Below are positions 1-10,173 of a stretch of 64,000 bases of DNA, in pieces (within the stretch, counting starts at the first letter, position 1; each line of letters starts with the position of its first letter). The notes beneath the pieces were generated by a model that was given only the letters and a program-made list of their open reading frames with translations, made no database searches and was not told where the DNA came from. This stretch comes from Alicyclobacillus shizuokensis NBRC 103103. Its GTDB lineage: Bacteria; Bacillota; Bacilli; Alicyclobacillales; Alicyclobacillaceae. Location of the stretch: NCBI RefSeq assembly GCF_001552255.1, contig NZ_BCQV01000001.1, positions 62,001-126,000 of the forward strand. The letters are read 5' to 3'. Both the position numbers and the translations under genes were made by a program.

Positions 1-655
1 CGGGCAACACGTATTCATCCAGCAACTCCAAGTTTGCAGTGGGAAAACCGATAGTCCGCCCGCGCGCATCCCCGTGCACCACCCGACCTTCAATTCGGTA
101 GGGGCGCCCCAACAAGGCCTCCGCCGCCTCCACCCGACCATACGCCAGGTGCTCGCGAATGTGGGAACTGCTCACTTTAAGACCGTTCTCCTCCACGTGG
201 TCCACCACGCTCACGGGTACGCCCAGTTCTGCACAGAGCCGGCGTAGATCCTCCACATCCGCGCGCCCGCCTTGACCAAAATGAAAGTCCGATCCCACCA
301 CCACGCGGCAGGGACGAAGTGGACCCAGGTGGTCTCGTACAAAAGTTTCAGCCGAGGTCTTGGCGTAGGTGCGGGAAAACTCCACCATGTACAGAACGTC
401 GACTCCGAGCGCCCTCATTTGCCGCACCTTTTCTGCATACGGCGTCAGCGAAGCCCGGTACTCTTCCCGCCCACCGAGCACCCAGGCGGGGTGAGGCCAG
501 AGGCTGTACACCGCCAGTTCCGCCTGCGGCTCGGCTTGTCGGGCGGCCTGCAGAATCGCTTGGTGACCGATGTGCACGCCGTCAAACTTGCCAATCGCCA
601 TCACACACGCCCGGTCGCGTGCCGGGGGCCTGTCCTTGACGTCGATTACTTGCAT
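1..655 (-). CDS. ribF: Bifunctional riboflavin kinase/FAD synthetase, 3' end cut by window edge
   Basis: RibF phosphorylates riboflavin to FMN and adenylates FMN to FAD in the cytoplasm. About 218 codons are visible, from ATG at 655 with no stop before the window edge. The N-terminal nucleotidyltransferase domain shows GKFDGVHIGH (residues 22-31), the HxGH-type signature, and a later VVGSDFHFGQGG segment. The riboflavin-kinase domain begins near residue 183 and shows GRTIGFPTANL, its usual substrate-binding motif. The start lies inside the end of truB (10-bp overlap), so the two are translationally coupled. As in B. subtilis it is the last recognised gene of the nusA-infB operon. Identification is secure; only the C-terminal part is missing. 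Confidence 0.95.
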   Translation of the reverse strand, partial: MQVIDVKDRPPARDRACVMAIGKFDGVHIGHQAILQAARQAEPQAELAVYSLWPHPAWVLGGREEYRASLTPYAEKVRQMRALGVDVLYMVEFSRTYAKTSAETFVRDHLGPLRPCRVVVGSDFHFGQGGRADVEDLRRLCAELGVPVSVVDHVEENGLKVSSSHIREHLAYGRVEAAEALLGRPYRIEGRVVHGDARGRTIGFPTANLELLDEYVLP

Positions 656-1572
656 GGCACGCCCTTCTTCCAGAAAACTTTGCGCGGCCGGACCCAACCA
701 CGCCCGGCCTCACGGTGAACCCGACCCACTGCCAACAAACTCCCATCCGAGGCCATGACCGCGACATCCCCGGCTGTTTCTGCCGTCCCCAGATCCACGT
801 CCGGCGGCAATGGTACAGCTTGCCCATGCACCAAGCGCTGACCCTGCCCGCCTTCGAGACACAGACGCGGCAGCGCAGCAACCGCCTCTTCCATCGGCCG
901 CAGCGCCCGCGCCGGATCGGCGGCGTTCTCCCACTCCGACAGCCGGACGGCCTGGGTCAGATCAAACCGCCCCGACCGGGTCCGCCGCAGCGATCCCATG
1001 TGGGCCGGCAGACCGAGGGCCTGTCCCCAGTCCCTGCACAACGAACGGACATACGTGCCCGTCGAACACACCACACGAAACCACGCGCGCGCCTCATCCC
1101 CGGGTGTGAAGGAAACAACCTCCAGCTTGCTGATCTGCACACGCCGCAGCGGCAGCTGCAGGGCCTCGCCCCGCCGCGCCCGCTCATACGCGCGCTGGCC
1201 GTCAATATGTACTGCCGAGTAGGCGGGTACCCGTTGGTCGTAGCCCCCGACAAATCGCCGCGCCGCCGCCTCGACCGCCTCCACCCGCAGTTGGCGCGCC
1301 GAGGCGGACGCCACCACCAGGCCGCTGGCATCGTCCGTATCCGTGGCCCGGCCGAACACGACCTCACCCTCGTACGCCTTGTCCGCGGCCGAAACATACT
1401 CCAACAAACGTGTGGCATCGCCCACGCACAGCACCAATACCCCAGTGGCGTCCGGATCGAGCGTACCCGCGTGGCCAACTTTGCGGGTTCCGAGGCGCTG
1501 TCTTACTCTGGCCACCACGTCATGGGAGGTCATCCCCGGAGGTTTGTCCACCACAAGAATTCCGTGCACCAT
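646..1572 (-). CDS. truB: tRNA pseudouridine-55 synthase
   Basis: TruB isomerises U55 to pseudouridine in the T-loop of tRNAs. The 308-residue length is normal. The N-terminus reads MVHGILVVDKPPGMTSHDVV, the family's usual opening, and the catalytic aspartate is in HAGTLDPDATG (Asp39). A central RxGTYVRSL-like motif (STGTYVRSLCRDWG) is also present. The open frame extends 50 codons upstream, but that part overlaps nrnA and does not resemble the family, so ATG at 1572 is chosen. It lies 16 bp after nrnA and overlaps ribF by 10 bp. Confidence 0.95.
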   Translation of the reverse strand: MVHGILVVDKPPGMTSHDVVARVRQRLGTRKVGHAGTLDPDATGVLVLCVGDATRLLEYVSAADKAYEGEVVFGRATDTDDASGLVVASASARQLRVEAVEAAARRFVGGYDQRVPAYSAVHIDGQRAYERARRGEALQLPLRRVQISKLEVVSFTPGDEARAWFRVVCSTGTYVRSLCRDWGQALGLPAHMGSLRRTRSGRFDLTQAVRLSEWENAADPARALRPMEEAVAALPRLCLEGGQGQRLVHGQAVPLPPDVDLGTAETAGDVAVMASDGSLLAVGRVHREAGRGWVRPRKVFWKKGVPCK

Positions 1573-1588
1573 CCGCCAACCATCCCCG

Positions 1589-2584
1589 TCAAACGCGGCC
1601 CAACTCGGTGGCAACCGCCATTGTGAACCTATCCATCGCCTCGGCCAACGGCAGCCCCAGCGTGCAGCCGGCAGCCCGGACATGGCCTCCACCGCCAAAC
1701 TGCTGAGCAATCTTAGCCACATCCACCCGCCGCTTCGAACGTAGAGACACCTTCACCTTGCCGTCCGGCGTCTCCCGGAATAACAGCCCGACCTCCACCG
1801 TATCGACGCTACGCGCGAAACCCACCAGACCCTCCGCGTCATCGTCATCGGCGCCCGCCTCCGCCAACATGGCGCGGGTCACGTAAATGGTGGCCAGGCG
1901 CCCGTTCTCCTGCAAACGCAGGTTGGCCAGAGCCGCCTGCAGCAACCGCATCTGCGGCCAGGTACGCGATTCCAGCGCCGGCTCCGCCACATCGTAGGGC
2001 TGCACCCCACTGGCCAACAGTTCGGCCGCAATCTCATGCACCTCGCGCGTGGTGTTGGGCAGCGAGAAGCCGCCCGTATCGGTCAACAGGCCGGTATAGA
2101 GACAAGTCGCCAGCGCCTCCGACAGGGGCACCCCCAGCTGGCGGGCCACGTGATACAGCAGTTCACAGGTTGCCGCCGCCTGCGGGTCCACGTAGTTGGC
2201 GTCGCCGTAACGAGGATTCGTCTGGTGGTGGTCGATATTGACCACGAGCGCCTCATCGGCAATGTAGGAAGACACCCCCTCGTACCGTCCCTTGTCGGCA
2301 CAATCGAGCGCAATCACCTGCTGAAATTGTCGATCCGTCGGTTCCCCGGCTACCTGGGCCTTGGCAAACCCGGGCAAGTAGGAGAAGCGGCGCGGCATCG
2401 GCTCCGCAACCAGCAGCCGCCACGACTTGCCCAGACTGGACAGCATCTCGGCCATCGCAAAGGCGCTGCCCAGAGCGTCCCCGTCGGGCCGCTCGTGGGT
2501 GACAATCAGCCAGTCGTCCCGCTTGGCAATCACCTCCGCGACCTGCTGCAAATCGGCCGCTTGACGCGGGGCCGGATTCCACAT
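1589..2584 (-). CDS. nrnA: DHH/DHHA1 family oligoribonuclease / pAp phosphatase
   Basis: NrnA degrades very short RNAs (nanoRNAs, including pGpG) and dephosphorylates pAp. The 331-residue protein has the DHH-domain motifs DGDALGSA (34-41), an IDHH triad (117-120) and the DHHA1 GGGHVRAAG motif near residue 300, all of which bind Mn2+ or substrate. ATG at 2584 is preceded by GGGGGAGG at good spacing and sits 4 bp after the rbfA stop. The frame is open further upstream, but that part is inside rbfA. It occupies the usual place between rbfA and truB. The family assignment is firm; substrate preference is inferred. Confidence 0.93.
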   Translation of the reverse strand: MWNPAPRQAADLQQVAEVIAKRDDWLIVTHERPDGDALGSAFAMAEMLSSLGKSWRLLVAEPMPRRFSYLPGFAKAQVAGEPTDRQFQQVIALDCADKGRYEGVSSYIADEALVVNIDHHQTNPRYGDANYVDPQAAATCELLYHVARQLGVPLSEALATCLYTGLLTDTGGFSLPNTTREVHEIAAELLASGVQPYDVAEPALESRTWPQMRLLQAALANLRLQENGRLATIYVTRAMLAEAGADDDDAEGLVGFARSVDTVEVGLLFRETPDGKVKVSLRSKRRVDVAKIAQQFGGGGHVRAAGCTLGLPLAEAMDRFTMAVATELGRV

Positions 2585-2588
2585 GCGT

Positions 2589-2948
2589 TCACGCCTCCCC
2601 CTGCGAGTCCTTCTTGAGCTCCCGCAGCACGCTCTCAATCCGCGCGCTGTAAGCTCCGGATTCATCAAGCCGGAACACCAATTCCGGCGTGAGACGGAGA
2701 TGCAGACGACGGGCCAACTCCCCGCGCAGGTAGCCGGCCAACTTGCTGAGAGCGGACAAGGTGTGCTGTTTTGCCTCCTCGTCTCCCAACACGCTGACGT
2801 ATGCCTTCACATGCTGTAGATCATCGGCCACCTCCACCCGCGTCAGGGTTGCGAACCCCACGCGCGGGTCCTTCACCTCCGAACGCATCAAGGCGGCCAG
2901 TTCCTTTTTCATCTGTTCAGCCACACGCTGGGCGCGCAGACGAGCCAA
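2589..2948 (-). CDS. rbfA: 30S ribosome-binding factor A
   Basis: RbfA is a late 30S maturation and cold-shock factor that binds near the 5' end of 16S rRNA. The 119-residue protein has the KH-like fold sequence, with RVAEQMKKEL at the start and DPRVGFATLTRVEVADDL in the middle, matching family-typical positions. The start is an unusual TTG at 2946-2948, supported by GAAGGAGG 9 bp upstream. In B. subtilis ylxP lies between infB and rbfA; here only 62 bp separate them and no ylxP is present. Confidence 0.93.
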   Translation of the reverse strand: MARLRAQRVAEQMKKELAALMRSEVKDPRVGFATLTRVEVADDLQHVKAYVSVLGDEEAKQHTLSALSKLAGYLRGELARRLHLRLTPELVFRLDESGAYSARIESVLRELKKDSQGEA

Positions 2949-3010
2949 TGCCTTCAGCCTCCTTCGTCCAGGCGGCGGACACGGTCAGCCGCCAAGGGGT
3001 CCAACATCGA

Positions 3011-5689
3011 CTAGGCTTTCTTGACCGCCTCCATCTTAAAGGCCTCCACCACGTCACCGACCTTGATGTCGTGGAACCGCTCCAAGGTCAAACCGCACTC
3101 AAAGCCCTGTGCGACCTCGCGCACGTCATCCTTGAAACGTTTGAGCGAGTCGAGCGCCCCTTCGTATACGACCACCCCGTCGCGGATGACGCGTGCCTCC
3201 GCGTCACGGGTCATCCTGCCGTCCGTCACATAGCAGCCGGCCACGGTGCCCACCCGTGAAATTTTGAACACCTCGCGGACCTCCGCGTGCCCGAGCACGA
3301 CCTCCTGAAATTCCGGATCCAGCATGCCTTTCATGGCGGCCTCCAGCTCTTCGGTGACGTTGTAAATCACCCGGTACAGGCGGATGTCCACCTTCTCCGC
3401 CTCAGCCACCCGGCGGGCGTTCGCGTCCGGGCGAACGTGGAAGCCGATGATGACCGCGTTCGAGGCCCTGGCCAGCAACACGTCGTTTTCGTTGATAGCG
3501 CCGGCTCCTTTGTGAATCACCTTGACCCGCACGCCCTCGACATCAATCTTCTCAATCGCGCCGACAACCGCCTCCACCGAACCCTGAACATCGGCCTTGA
3601 CGACGACATTGAGTTCTTTGATGCCGCCCTCCTGAATCTGCCGATACAGGTCGTTCAAGGTGACACGAGCGGATTGCTCCATCTGAGCCGCTCGCTCGCG
3701 GTTCAGACGCTTTTGCACTAAGGCCCTGGCGGCCCGCTCATCGTCGTAAACGACAAACCGGTCGCCGGCGCTCGGGACATCGCCCAAGCCCTGAATCTCC
3801 ACCGGTGTGGAGGGACCTGCCTCCTTAATCCGCTTGCCACGGTCATTCATCATCGCCCGCACGCGGCCATAGGTAGTCCCGGCCACGACGATTTGGCCCA
3901 CTTTCAGTGTACCGTTTTGCACCAGCACGGTGGCGACCGGACCCCGGCCCTTATCCAGCTTGGCCTCGATGACCGTCCCGCGCGGTCTCGCCTCCGGGTT
4001 GGCCTTCAACTCCTGGATGTCGGCCACCAGCAGGACCATCTCCAGCAGGGTATCCAGGCCTTCCTGTTTGAGCGCGGAGATCTCAACGAAGATGGTGTCG
4101 CCGCCCCACTCCTCCGGGACCAACTCGTACTGGGTCAACTCCTGCTTGACCCGATCCGGATTCGCCCCTGGCTTATCGATCTTATTCACAGCCACAAGAA
4201 TCGGCACGTTGGCCGCCTTCGCATGGTTGATGGCTTCCACCGTCTGCGGCATGACTCCGTCGTCCGCCGCCACCACCAGGATGGTGACGTCGGTCACCTG
4301 GGCGCCGCGCGCGCGCATGGTGGTAAACGCCTCGTGCCCCGGTGTATCCAGGAACGTGATACGGCGGCCGTCGATTTCCACCTGATAGGCCCCGATGTGC
4401 TGCGTAATGCCGCCCGACTCCGAAGCGGCAACCCGGCTGTGACGAATCGCGTCCAAGAGCGTGGTCTTGCCGTGGTCCACGTGCCCCATAATCGTGACCA
4501 CCGGCGGCCGCGGACGCAGATCCTCCGGATTGTCCTCGGTGACCAACATGTCGATGGCCTCTTCGTCAGCCGGTTCGACAATCTCCAGTTCTACACCAAA
4601 TTCTCCGGCTATCAGCTCCATCGCATCGGTGTCGATCTCCTGGTTGATCGTCGCCATGATGCCCAGGAACAACAGTTTCTTGATGATCTCGGAAGCTTCC
4701 CGGTGTAACAGCTTCGCAAAATCGCCGACCGACATCGGCCCTTCAACCGTGACCTTGGTCGGCAGCGGCTGACGGTTCCCGCTACCGTGTGCGCGTCGGC
4801 GAGACCCGCTCTGACGCTGCAGAAGCTTCTCTTCGTTGAACTTCTCCTTGCGGTCGAACTGGTCTTTCTCGGGGCGCTCCTTGTCCTTTCGTCCCGTCAC
4901 CGGCTTGTTTTGATTCCCCGTGACCGGCGCAGGCGGGATGGGAGCAGGCCGACCAAAACCACCGCCAGGCCGACCGCCGGGTCGACCTCCCGGACGGCCG
5001 CCCCGGCCACCCCCGGCACCGCCGCCAGGACGCGGCCCCGCGCCGCGGCGCTCACCGGGCCTATCGGATAGACGCCGATCCGACCGCCCTCCGCCGGCTC
5101 CGTCCGGCCGGCGGTCGCTGGTACGCTCGTCCCGGCGTCCGTCGCCGCCGGGCCGGCTGCCGTAATCCCCGGAAGACCGACCGCTGCGGGGGTAGCCGCC
5201 CGATCGCGCGGGAGCTTGCGCAGCCGAACCGTCCGCCCCTCCGACCTGCGTCCGAACCGTTCCCGCCGCACCCTCGGCGCGCCCGGGCTGCCGGGTCCGG
5301 TCGTCAAAGGAGCGCCCCCGGTCCCGCTGCGGCATCCCCGCCCCCACGGGATTCCGGCCGTCCCGGCGACCCGCCTGCCCGTGGCCATTGTACCGATTGC
5401 GTGGCGAAGCCCCGCCTTGCCGGTCAGCGTCGACCTGCGCCTGTTGACGGACCGCCCGCTCCCGGTTCCGCTGTTTCTCCCGCAATTCACGTTCCACTTC
5501 GCTGGCGTGCCGCTCAGCCGCCCGCCGCTTGACGTCCCGGAAGAACTGTTCCACCTTCTCCACCATGTCGTTGTCCATCACGCTCATGTGATTGGCCACA
5601 GGCACATCCAACCGATTCAGTATGGTGATAATTTCTTTGCTCGACATGTTCAACTGCTTCGCGTATTCATAGACCCTCAGTTTCGTCAA
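3011..5689 (-). CDS. infB: Translation initiation factor IF-2
   Basis: IF-2 is the GTPase that delivers initiator fMet-tRNA to the 30S subunit and promotes subunit joining. It has 892 residues. An IF2_N domain ([18 protein letters not shown]) opens the protein, followed by about 220 residues very rich in Arg, Gly, Pro and Asp, including a run of GGRP repeats. A second IF2_N domain precedes the GTPase domain at about residue 400 ([20 protein letters not shown]), and domains II-IV follow. The TTG start at 5687-5689 has GGAGG 8 bp upstream; an in-frame GTG at 5698 overlaps that SD and is less likely. The start lies inside ylxQ. The long disordered linker is larger than in B. subtilis. Confidence 0.96.
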   Translation of the reverse strand: MTKLRVYEYAKQLNMSSKEIITILNRLDVPVANHMSVMDNDMVEKVEQFFRDVKRRAAERHASEVERELREKQRNRERAVRQQAQVDADRQGGASPRNRYNGHGQAGRRDGRNPVGAGMPQRDRGRSFDDRTRQPGRAEGAAGTVRTQVGGADGSAAQAPARSGGYPRSGRSSGDYGSRPGGDGRRDERTSDRRPDGAGGGRSDRRLSDRPGERRGAGPRPGGGAGGGRGGRPGGRPGGRPGGGFGRPAPIPPAPVTGNQNKPVTGRKDKERPEKDQFDRKEKFNEEKLLQRQSGSRRRAHGSGNRQPLPTKVTVEGPMSVGDFAKLLHREASEIIKKLLFLGIMATINQEIDTDAMELIAGEFGVELEIVEPADEEAIDMLVTEDNPEDLRPRPPVVTIMGHVDHGKTTLLDAIRHSRVAASESGGITQHIGAYQVEIDGRRITFLDTPGHEAFTTMRARGAQVTDVTILVVAADDGVMPQTVEAINHAKAANVPILVAVNKIDKPGANPDRVKQELTQYELVPEEWGGDTIFVEISALKQEGLDTLLEMVLLVADIQELKANPEARPRGTVIEAKLDKGRGPVATVLVQNGTLKVGQIVVAGTTYGRVRAMMNDRGKRIKEAGPSTPVEIQGLGDVPSAGDRFVVYDDERAARALVQKRLNRERAAQMEQSARVTLNDLYRQIQEGGIKELNVVVKADVQGSVEAVVGAIEKIDVEGVRVKVIHKGAGAINENDVLLARASNAVIIGFHVRPDANARRVAEAEKVDIRLYRVIYNVTEELEAAMKGMLDPEFQEVVLGHAEVREVFKISRVGTVAGCYVTDGRMTRDAEARVIRDGVVVYEGALDSLKRFKDDVREVAQGFECGLTLERFHDIKVGDVVEAFKMEAVKKA

Positions 5690-6050
5690 AAGCTTCACCT
5701 CCGTAAATTGCCAGCAGGGGGCGCCGCAGCCGCTCGGCAAAGGCTGCATCCAGCACGGCCGCCACGACTACGGCCCTGCGCCCCAGTGCCCGTCCGAACA
5801 CATCCTTGTTGGGTCCCGTCAGCAACGGCACCTGGTAGTACGTACACTTGTCGCGGAATTTCTTTGCGACGTTCGTCCCCGCGTCCCCCGCCAGCACGAC
5901 CAACTGCGCCTGCCGCGCCCGAACTGCGGCCAGCGCGGCCTCGGACCCAATCCGCATGCGGCCGGCCCGCATGGCGAGTCCGAGCCAATTGTTAAGTGTC
6001 CGAAGTTCGTTCGCAGCAAGGGCCGGCCTTGGCTCGGTCGGGTCATCCAT
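5667..6050 (-). CDS. ylxQ: L7Ae/L30e-like K-turn RNA-binding protein YlxQ
   Basis: A 127-residue member of the L7Ae/L30e/S12e family, whose B. subtilis homologue binds kink-turn RNA. Typical segments are [30 protein letters not shown] and the Tyr/Pro stretch before [16 protein letters not shown] at 6050 overlaps the ylxR stop by 8 bp and has GGAGG upstream. Its 3' end overlaps infB by 23 bp. It is almost always found between ylxR and infB, as here. The cellular role is unclear. Confidence 0.9.
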   Translation of the reverse strand: MDDPTEPRPALAANELRTLNNWLGLAMRAGRMRIGSEAALAAVRARQAQLVVLAGDAGTNVAKKFRDKCTYYQVPLLTGPNKDVFGRALGRRAVVVAAVLDAAFAERLRRPLLAIYGGEAFDETEGL

Positions 6051-6324
6051 CGCCGTTCCCTCCCTGCAAGCGAACTTCCAGGTCATCGTAGATGCCGGCC
6101 GGCACCGGATTCTTCAACGCGCGCTCCAACGCTTTGCGCTTGCGCGCTTGCCGCAGGCACTCGGGCCGTCCGCACAGGTACGCCCCCCGACCGTTGCGCT
6201 TGCCGGTTGCGTCGAGCACAATCTCCCCTTCTGGAGTCAGCACAACGCGGATGAGCTCGCGCTTGGGGAACATCTCCTGACATCCGACACACTTGCGCAG
6301 GGGCACCTTCCGCTGCCGTTGCAC
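6043..6324 (-). CDS. ylxR: YlxR/RnpM family RNA-binding protein
   Basis: A basic protein of 93 residues. The family signature is visible as [21 protein letters not shown] near the N-terminus and [18 protein letters not shown] in the middle, with four conserved cysteines. The B. subtilis homologue (RnpM) modulates RNase P; transfer of that role here is inference from homology. GTG at 6324 is preferred because GGGAGG lies 7 bp before it; ATG at 6330 is in frame but abuts the SD. It is located between nusA and ylxQ as in most Bacilli. Confidence 0.9.
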   Translation of the reverse strand: MQRQRKVPLRKCVGCQEMFPKRELIRVVLTPEGEIVLDATGKRNGRGAYLCGRPECLRQARKRKALERALKNPVPAGIYDDLEVRLQGGNGDG

Positions 6325-6380
6325 ACGCATCCCTCCCTTGACACTCCACAGCCGCCCATGCGGCAAGAACCACAAACGGA

Positions 6381-7505
6381 TTACGGCTCGTTCAACCAAT
6401 CCTCGGACAGGGTGCCGATGTCGTCATCTTCCTCGTCCGCGAAGCTGCCAATCGTCCCAAACATCCCCAATTCGGCCGCTTGCGTCTCGCTCTTAATGTC
6501 AATTTTCCATCCAGTCAGTTTGGCCGCCAAGCGAGCGTTCTGCCCCTCCTTGCCAATCGCCAGAGACAACTGGTGATCCGGAACGACGGCGCGGGCGATG
6601 TGCTCGCCCTCCATCACCTGCACATCGGAAACCTTGGCCGGTGAGAGAGCATTGGCGACGAAGGTCGCGACATCTTCATCCCACTTTACAATATCGACCT
6701 TCTCACCGTGCAGTTCACTGACCACGGCCTGCACCCGCATGCCTCGCGCGCCGACACAGGCGCCAATCGGATCCACCTCCGGATTGCGCGAATACACCGC
6801 AATCTTGGAACGGTACCCGGCCTCGCGCGCCACGGCCCGGATCTCGACCACACCATCGTAAATTTCCGGAACCTCCAGCTCAAACAGGCGTTTTAAGAAT
6901 CCGGGATGAGTGCGCGACAGCAACACCTGCGGTCCCTTGGACGTTCTCTCGACCCGGGAGATGAACGCCTTGACGAAGTCGCCAGGGCGCAGGATATCGC
7001 CCGGCATCTGTTCGGAGGCCGGCAGCACGGCTTCCGCCTGCCCCACATCCACGTAAGCCGCTCGCCCATCGGATCGCTGGACGACGCCGGTCACAATTTC
7101 CTCCTCGCGGTCGGAGAATTTGCTGTAGATGATAGACCGTTCGGCCTCGCGAATCCGCTGGGTGACCACTTGCTTCGCCGTTTGCGCGGCAATGCGGCCA
7201 AAGTCTCGTGGTGTGACCTCAATTTCCACCACGTCGCCGACCTGGTATTTCGGATCCAAATCCAGTGCCGCGTCCAGCGAGATCTCGAGCCGCGTGTCGG
7301 TCACGTCCTCGACCACCGTCTTCCTCGCGTAGACATGCACCTCGCCTGTCTCCCGCTCAATTTCGACGCGCACGTTGGCGGCCGAATTAAAATTGCGCTT
7401 GTAACCGGAAATCAACGCGGCTTCGATGGCTTCCAGGAGCGTATCCTTGTCAATCCCCTTTTCCCTTTGCAGTTGCTCCAACGCGTCGATAAAATCCACA
7501 TTCAT
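6381..7505 (-). CDS. nusA: Transcription termination/antitermination factor NusA
   Basis: NusA binds RNA polymerase and nascent RNA, and modulates pausing, intrinsic termination and rRNA antitermination. The 374-residue length matches Bacilli NusA, which lacks the extra C-terminal repeats of E. coli. The N-terminal RNAP-binding domain (residues 1-130) is followed by an S1 domain ([11 protein letters not shown]...AYVDVGQ) and two KH domains ([17 protein letters not shown] and [18 protein letters not shown]). ATG at 7505 has AAGGGGG upstream. It is the second gene of the operon, 36 bp after rimP. Confidence 0.96.
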   Translation of the reverse strand: MNVDFIDALEQLQREKGIDKDTLLEAIEAALISGYKRNFNSAANVRVEIERETGEVHVYARKTVVEDVTDTRLEISLDAALDLDPKYQVGDVVEIEVTPRDFGRIAAQTAKQVVTQRIREAERSIIYSKFSDREEEIVTGVVQRSDGRAAYVDVGQAEAVLPASEQMPGDILRPGDFVKAFISRVERTSKGPQVLLSRTHPGFLKRLFELEVPEIYDGVVEIRAVAREAGYRSKIAVYSRNPEVDPIGACVGARGMRVQAVVSELHGEKVDIVKWDEDVATFVANALSPAKVSDVQVMEGEHIARAVVPDHQLSLAIGKEGQNARLAAKLTGWKIDIKSETQAAELGMFGTIGSFADEEDDDIGTLSEDWLNEP

Positions 7506-7541
7506 GGGACGTCGATTCCCCCTTTGGCTGTCGCGACTCGA

Positions 7542-8015
7542 TTACCACTCAAGCGACAGGCGAGCCGCCGCCACCTTGGAGAACGGCACCAGCACGCGGC
7601 GTTCAGCTCCCCCGACCTGGCGCGTGATGGTCAGCGTTTGCCCATCGAAATCGTCCAGCACCCCTTCAATCACCTTCTCACCAGCGAGCGGCTCATACAA
7701 CTTCACTCGCACGGATCGACCCACGGCTCGCTCGTAATCTTCCGGTCTCTTAAGAGGACGCTCCGCACCCGGAGAGGACACCTCCAGGATGTAAGCGTTC
7801 GGGATGGGATCGACCTCATCCAGGCGCTCCGACAACGCCTCGCTGACGCGGCTGCAATCATCAATGTCCACGCCGCCCGGTTTGTCGATGAACACACGCA
7901 GGTACCAGGTAGCTCCTTCCTTTGTGTATTCCACCTCGACCAGATCCACACCGGACGCATGGACTATCGGTTCCGCCAACGCTTGCACGATGTCGGTCAC
8001 GGATTGCTTGGGCAC
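7542..8015 (-). CDS. rimP: Ribosome maturation factor RimP
   Basis: RimP is needed for 30S subunit assembly. The 157-residue protein shows VDLVEVEYTKEG, LRVFIDKPGGVDIDDCSRVSEAL and LEVSSPGAERPLK, the standard signatures of both subdomains. GTG at 8013-8015 is chosen because GAGGGAGG lies just upstream and the frame before it lacks similarity to the family. It is the first gene of the nusA-infB operon, preceded by a promoter and a structured leader of about 140 bp. Confidence 0.93.
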   Translation of the reverse strand: MPKQSVTDIVQALAEPIVHASGVDLVEVEYTKEGATWYLRVFIDKPGGVDIDDCSRVSEALSERLDEVDPIPNAYILEVSSPGAERPLKRPEDYERAVGRSVRVKLYEPLAGEKVIEGVLDDFDGQTLTITRQVGGAERRVLVPFSKVAAARLSLEW

Positions 8016-8100
8016 GAACGTTCCTCCCTCAAAACCCGCTCTGGGTCGTTTGCGGCTTGGCGCCCCTGGGGCGTAAGGGGCGTTGACAGCCTCATAAATC

Positions 8101-8125
8101 GAAGAGTGGGTGAACCCCACTCTTC
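8101..8125 (-). promoter_or_regulatory. Leader hairpin upstream of rimP
   Basis: A perfect inverted repeat, GAAGAGTGGG and its complement around a 4-5 nt loop, sits in the transcribed leader between the rimP promoter and the rimP start. It is not followed by a run of U on the minus strand, so it looks more like an RNA stem that protects, processes or regulates the message than a terminator. The effect on nusA-operon expression is inference. Confidence 0.6.
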
Positions 8126-8157
8126 GCCGCATAACCTATACGGAGTCTAACAGAGCC

Positions 8158-8186
8158 ATTATAGCACCGGTACGCCGTAGCCGCAA
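8158..8186 (-). promoter_or_regulatory. Sigma-A-type promoter of the rimP-nusA-infB operon
   Basis: On the minus strand, TTGCGG (8181-8186) is separated by 17 bp from a perfect TATAAT (8158-8163). Transcription would start near 8150, giving a leader of about 135 nt before rimP that contains the hairpin at 8101-8125. Confidence 0.75.
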
Positions 8187-8217
8187 TGCCTGAACGGAGC
8201 CCGAGAACGGGCTGGCG

Positions 8218-8246
8218 TTGCAGGCGTCGGGCCCGGATGGTATTGT
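8218..8246 (+). promoter_or_regulatory. Possible typA promoter
   Basis: TTGCAG (8218-8223) and TATTGT (8241-8246) are spaced 17 bp apart, 36 bp before the typA start. The match to consensus is weak (3/6 and 4/6). A short hairpin, AGCCCG/CGGGCT (8198-8213), lies just upstream. Confidence 0.35.
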
Positions 8247-8281
8247 GGGATGCAGACCGCGCAAGAAGGTGGGGGATCTTC

Positions 8282-10126
8282 ATGGAAACGATGAGTGGTC
8301 TACGCAACGTCGCCATCGTCGCCCACGTCGATCACGGTAAAACGACGTTGGTGGACCAGCTTCTGCGCCAATCGGGACTGTTTCACAGCCATCAACAGAT
8401 CGAAGAACGGGCCTTGGATTCTGGCGAATTGGAACGGGAACGAGGCATCACGATATTAGCGAAAACCACAGCTATTCCCTATCACGGCGTCAAGATCAAC
8501 ATCGTAGACACCCCTGGCCACGCGGACTTCAGTGGCGAAGTCGAACGGATTGTGAAAATGGTAGACGCTGTGCTGCTTGTGGTCGATGCCTTTGAAGGGG
8601 TCATGCCACAGACACGGTTTGTATTGGAGCGCGCACTGGCGGAGGGACTACCCGCCATTGTCGTGGTCAACAAAATGGACCGTGACAACGCACGCCCCCA
8701 GGAAGTGGTCGACGAGGTACTGGACCTGTTCATTGATTTGGGAGCTTCGATGGAACAGTGCGAGTTCCCGGTGGTATACGCGTCTGCACTGCGTGGTACA
8801 GCGAGCCGGCAACCGGATGATCCTGGCACCGACATGCGTCCGCTGTTTGACGCCATCCTGGAACACGTCCCGGCCCCGACTGTGGATGTGACAGCCCCGT
8901 TGCAGTGGCAGGTGACCATGCTCGACTACAACGAATACCTGGGACGCATCGGCATTGGTCGCATCGCCCGTGGCACGGTGCGAGTCGGCGATGCGGTGGC
9001 TATTCTGAAGCGCGACGGCAGCATGGACAAATCTCGCGTCGTCAAGTTGTACGCTTTCGAAGGCTTGCGCCGTCAGGAAGTGGACAGCGCCAGCGCGGGG
9101 GATATCATTGCGATGGCAGGCCTCGGGGACATCACGGTGGGAGAGACTGTCGCGGCCATCGAGGCACCGGAACCGCTGCCCTTGTTGACCATCGATGAGC
9201 CAACGCTGGAAATGACGTTCATGGTCAACGACAGCCCCCTGGCGGGGCGCGAAGGTGTACACGTGACCTCGCGCAAGTTGCGCGAACGGCTGTTCGCGGA
9301 GTTAGAGTCGGACGTCAGCCTGCGGGTGGAAGAAACGGAGGAAGCGGACCAGTTCCGCGTCGCCAGCCGCGGCGAACTGCATCTGTCCATCCTGATTGAA
9401 ACTATGCGCCGCGAGGGATACGAGTTGCAGGTGTCGAAACCGCGCGTCATCGTGCGCCGCGTGGAGGGACAGGTTTTGGAACCGCTCGAACGCCTGGTGG
9501 TGGATGTCCCAGACGAGTTTGTGGGAGCCGTGGTTGAAGCTCTGGGCACACGTAAGGGCGAGATGCAGTCGATGGCGGCGGCGCCGTCCGGAAACACCAC
9601 ACGCATGGAGTTTCTTGTCCCGGCGCGAGGTCTGATTGGCTTTCGTGGCGAATTTCTAACCCTGACCAAGGGTTACGGGACCATGCACCACACCTTCGCC
9701 GAATACGGCCCCTGGCGCGGCGATGTGGTCACCCGCCGGCAGGGGGTGTTGATTGCCAGTGAAGGCGGGACGGCCACCGCCTACAGCCTGCAGGCTCTGG
9801 AAGACCGCGGGGTCATGTTCATCACGCCGGGCACCGTCGTGTATGAAGGCATGATTGTTGGCGAGCACACCCGGGAAAACGACCTGACCGTAAATGTCAC
9901 CAAGCAAAAGCACATGAGCAACGTGCGCTCCTCAACCAAAGAGGAGACCACGCGTCTCAAGGCTCCGCGCATCCTCAGCCTGGAGGAGGCCATCACTTAC
10001 ATCACGGACGACGAGCTGTGTGAAGTCACGCCCCAGAGCATCCGCCTGCGCAAGCGGTATTTGAACAAAGGAGAACGGGAGCGCAAGGCGAAGCAAAAGC
10101 GTCAGGCCTCGGCCGTGGAAGCCTGA
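8282..10126 (+). CDS. typA: Ribosome-associated GTPase TypA/BipA
   Basis: TypA/BipA is an EF-G-like GTPase that binds the 70S ribosome and aids large-subunit assembly and stress responses. The 614-residue protein has G1 AHVDHGKT (14-21), the ERERGITI switch, [18 protein letters not shown], and the conserved C-terminal domain with [13 protein letters not shown] at 8282 has GGTGGGGG upstream; an in-frame extension to 8186 is not family-like. It is one of only two plus-strand genes, inserted between rimP and pheA-polC, a region where B. subtilis has no typA. It ends convergently with pheA. Confidence 0.96.
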   Translation: METMSGLRNVAIVAHVDHGKTTLVDQLLRQSGLFHSHQQIEERALDSGELERERGITILAKTTAIPYHGVKINIVDTPGHADFSGEVERIVKMVDAVLLVVDAFEGVMPQTRFVLERALAEGLPAIVVVNKMDRDNARPQEVVDEVLDLFIDLGASMEQCEFPVVYASALRGTASRQPDDPGTDMRPLFDAILEHVPAPTVDVTAPLQWQVTMLDYNEYLGRIGIGRIARGTVRVGDAVAILKRDGSMDKSRVVKLYAFEGLRRQEVDSASAGDIIAMAGLGDITVGETVAAIEAPEPLPLLTIDEPTLEMTFMVNDSPLAGREGVHVTSRKLRERLFAELESDVSLRVEETEEADQFRVASRGELHLSILIETMRREGYELQVSKPRVIVRRVEGQVLEPLERLVVDVPDEFVGAVVEALGTRKGEMQSMAAAPSGNTTRMEFLVPARGLIGFRGEFLTLTKGYGTMHHTFAEYGPWRGDVVTRRQGVLIASEGGTATAYSLQALEDRGVMFITPGTVVYEGMIVGEHTRENDLTVNVTKQKHMSNVRSSTKEETTRLKAPRILSLEEAITYITDDELCEVTPQSIRLRKRYLNKGERERKAKQKRQASAVEA

Positions 10127-10129
10127 CGC
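10099..10129. terminator. Hairpin at the typA/pheA convergent end
   Basis: GCGTCAGGC (10099-10107) and GCCTGACGC (10121-10129) form a perfect 9-bp stem spanning the typA stop codon, with a 13-nt loop. No U-tract follows in either direction. It may serve as a weak bidirectional transcript end. Confidence 0.35.
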
Positions 10130-10173
10130 CAGTGTGGCTCATCCGCCACGGGAATGGCTCACCTCGTCCCGGG

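Noticed and set aside
3893-4708. 271-codon plus-strand frame opposite infB
   Set aside because: Shadow of the GTPase domain of IF-2, without SD or family motifs.
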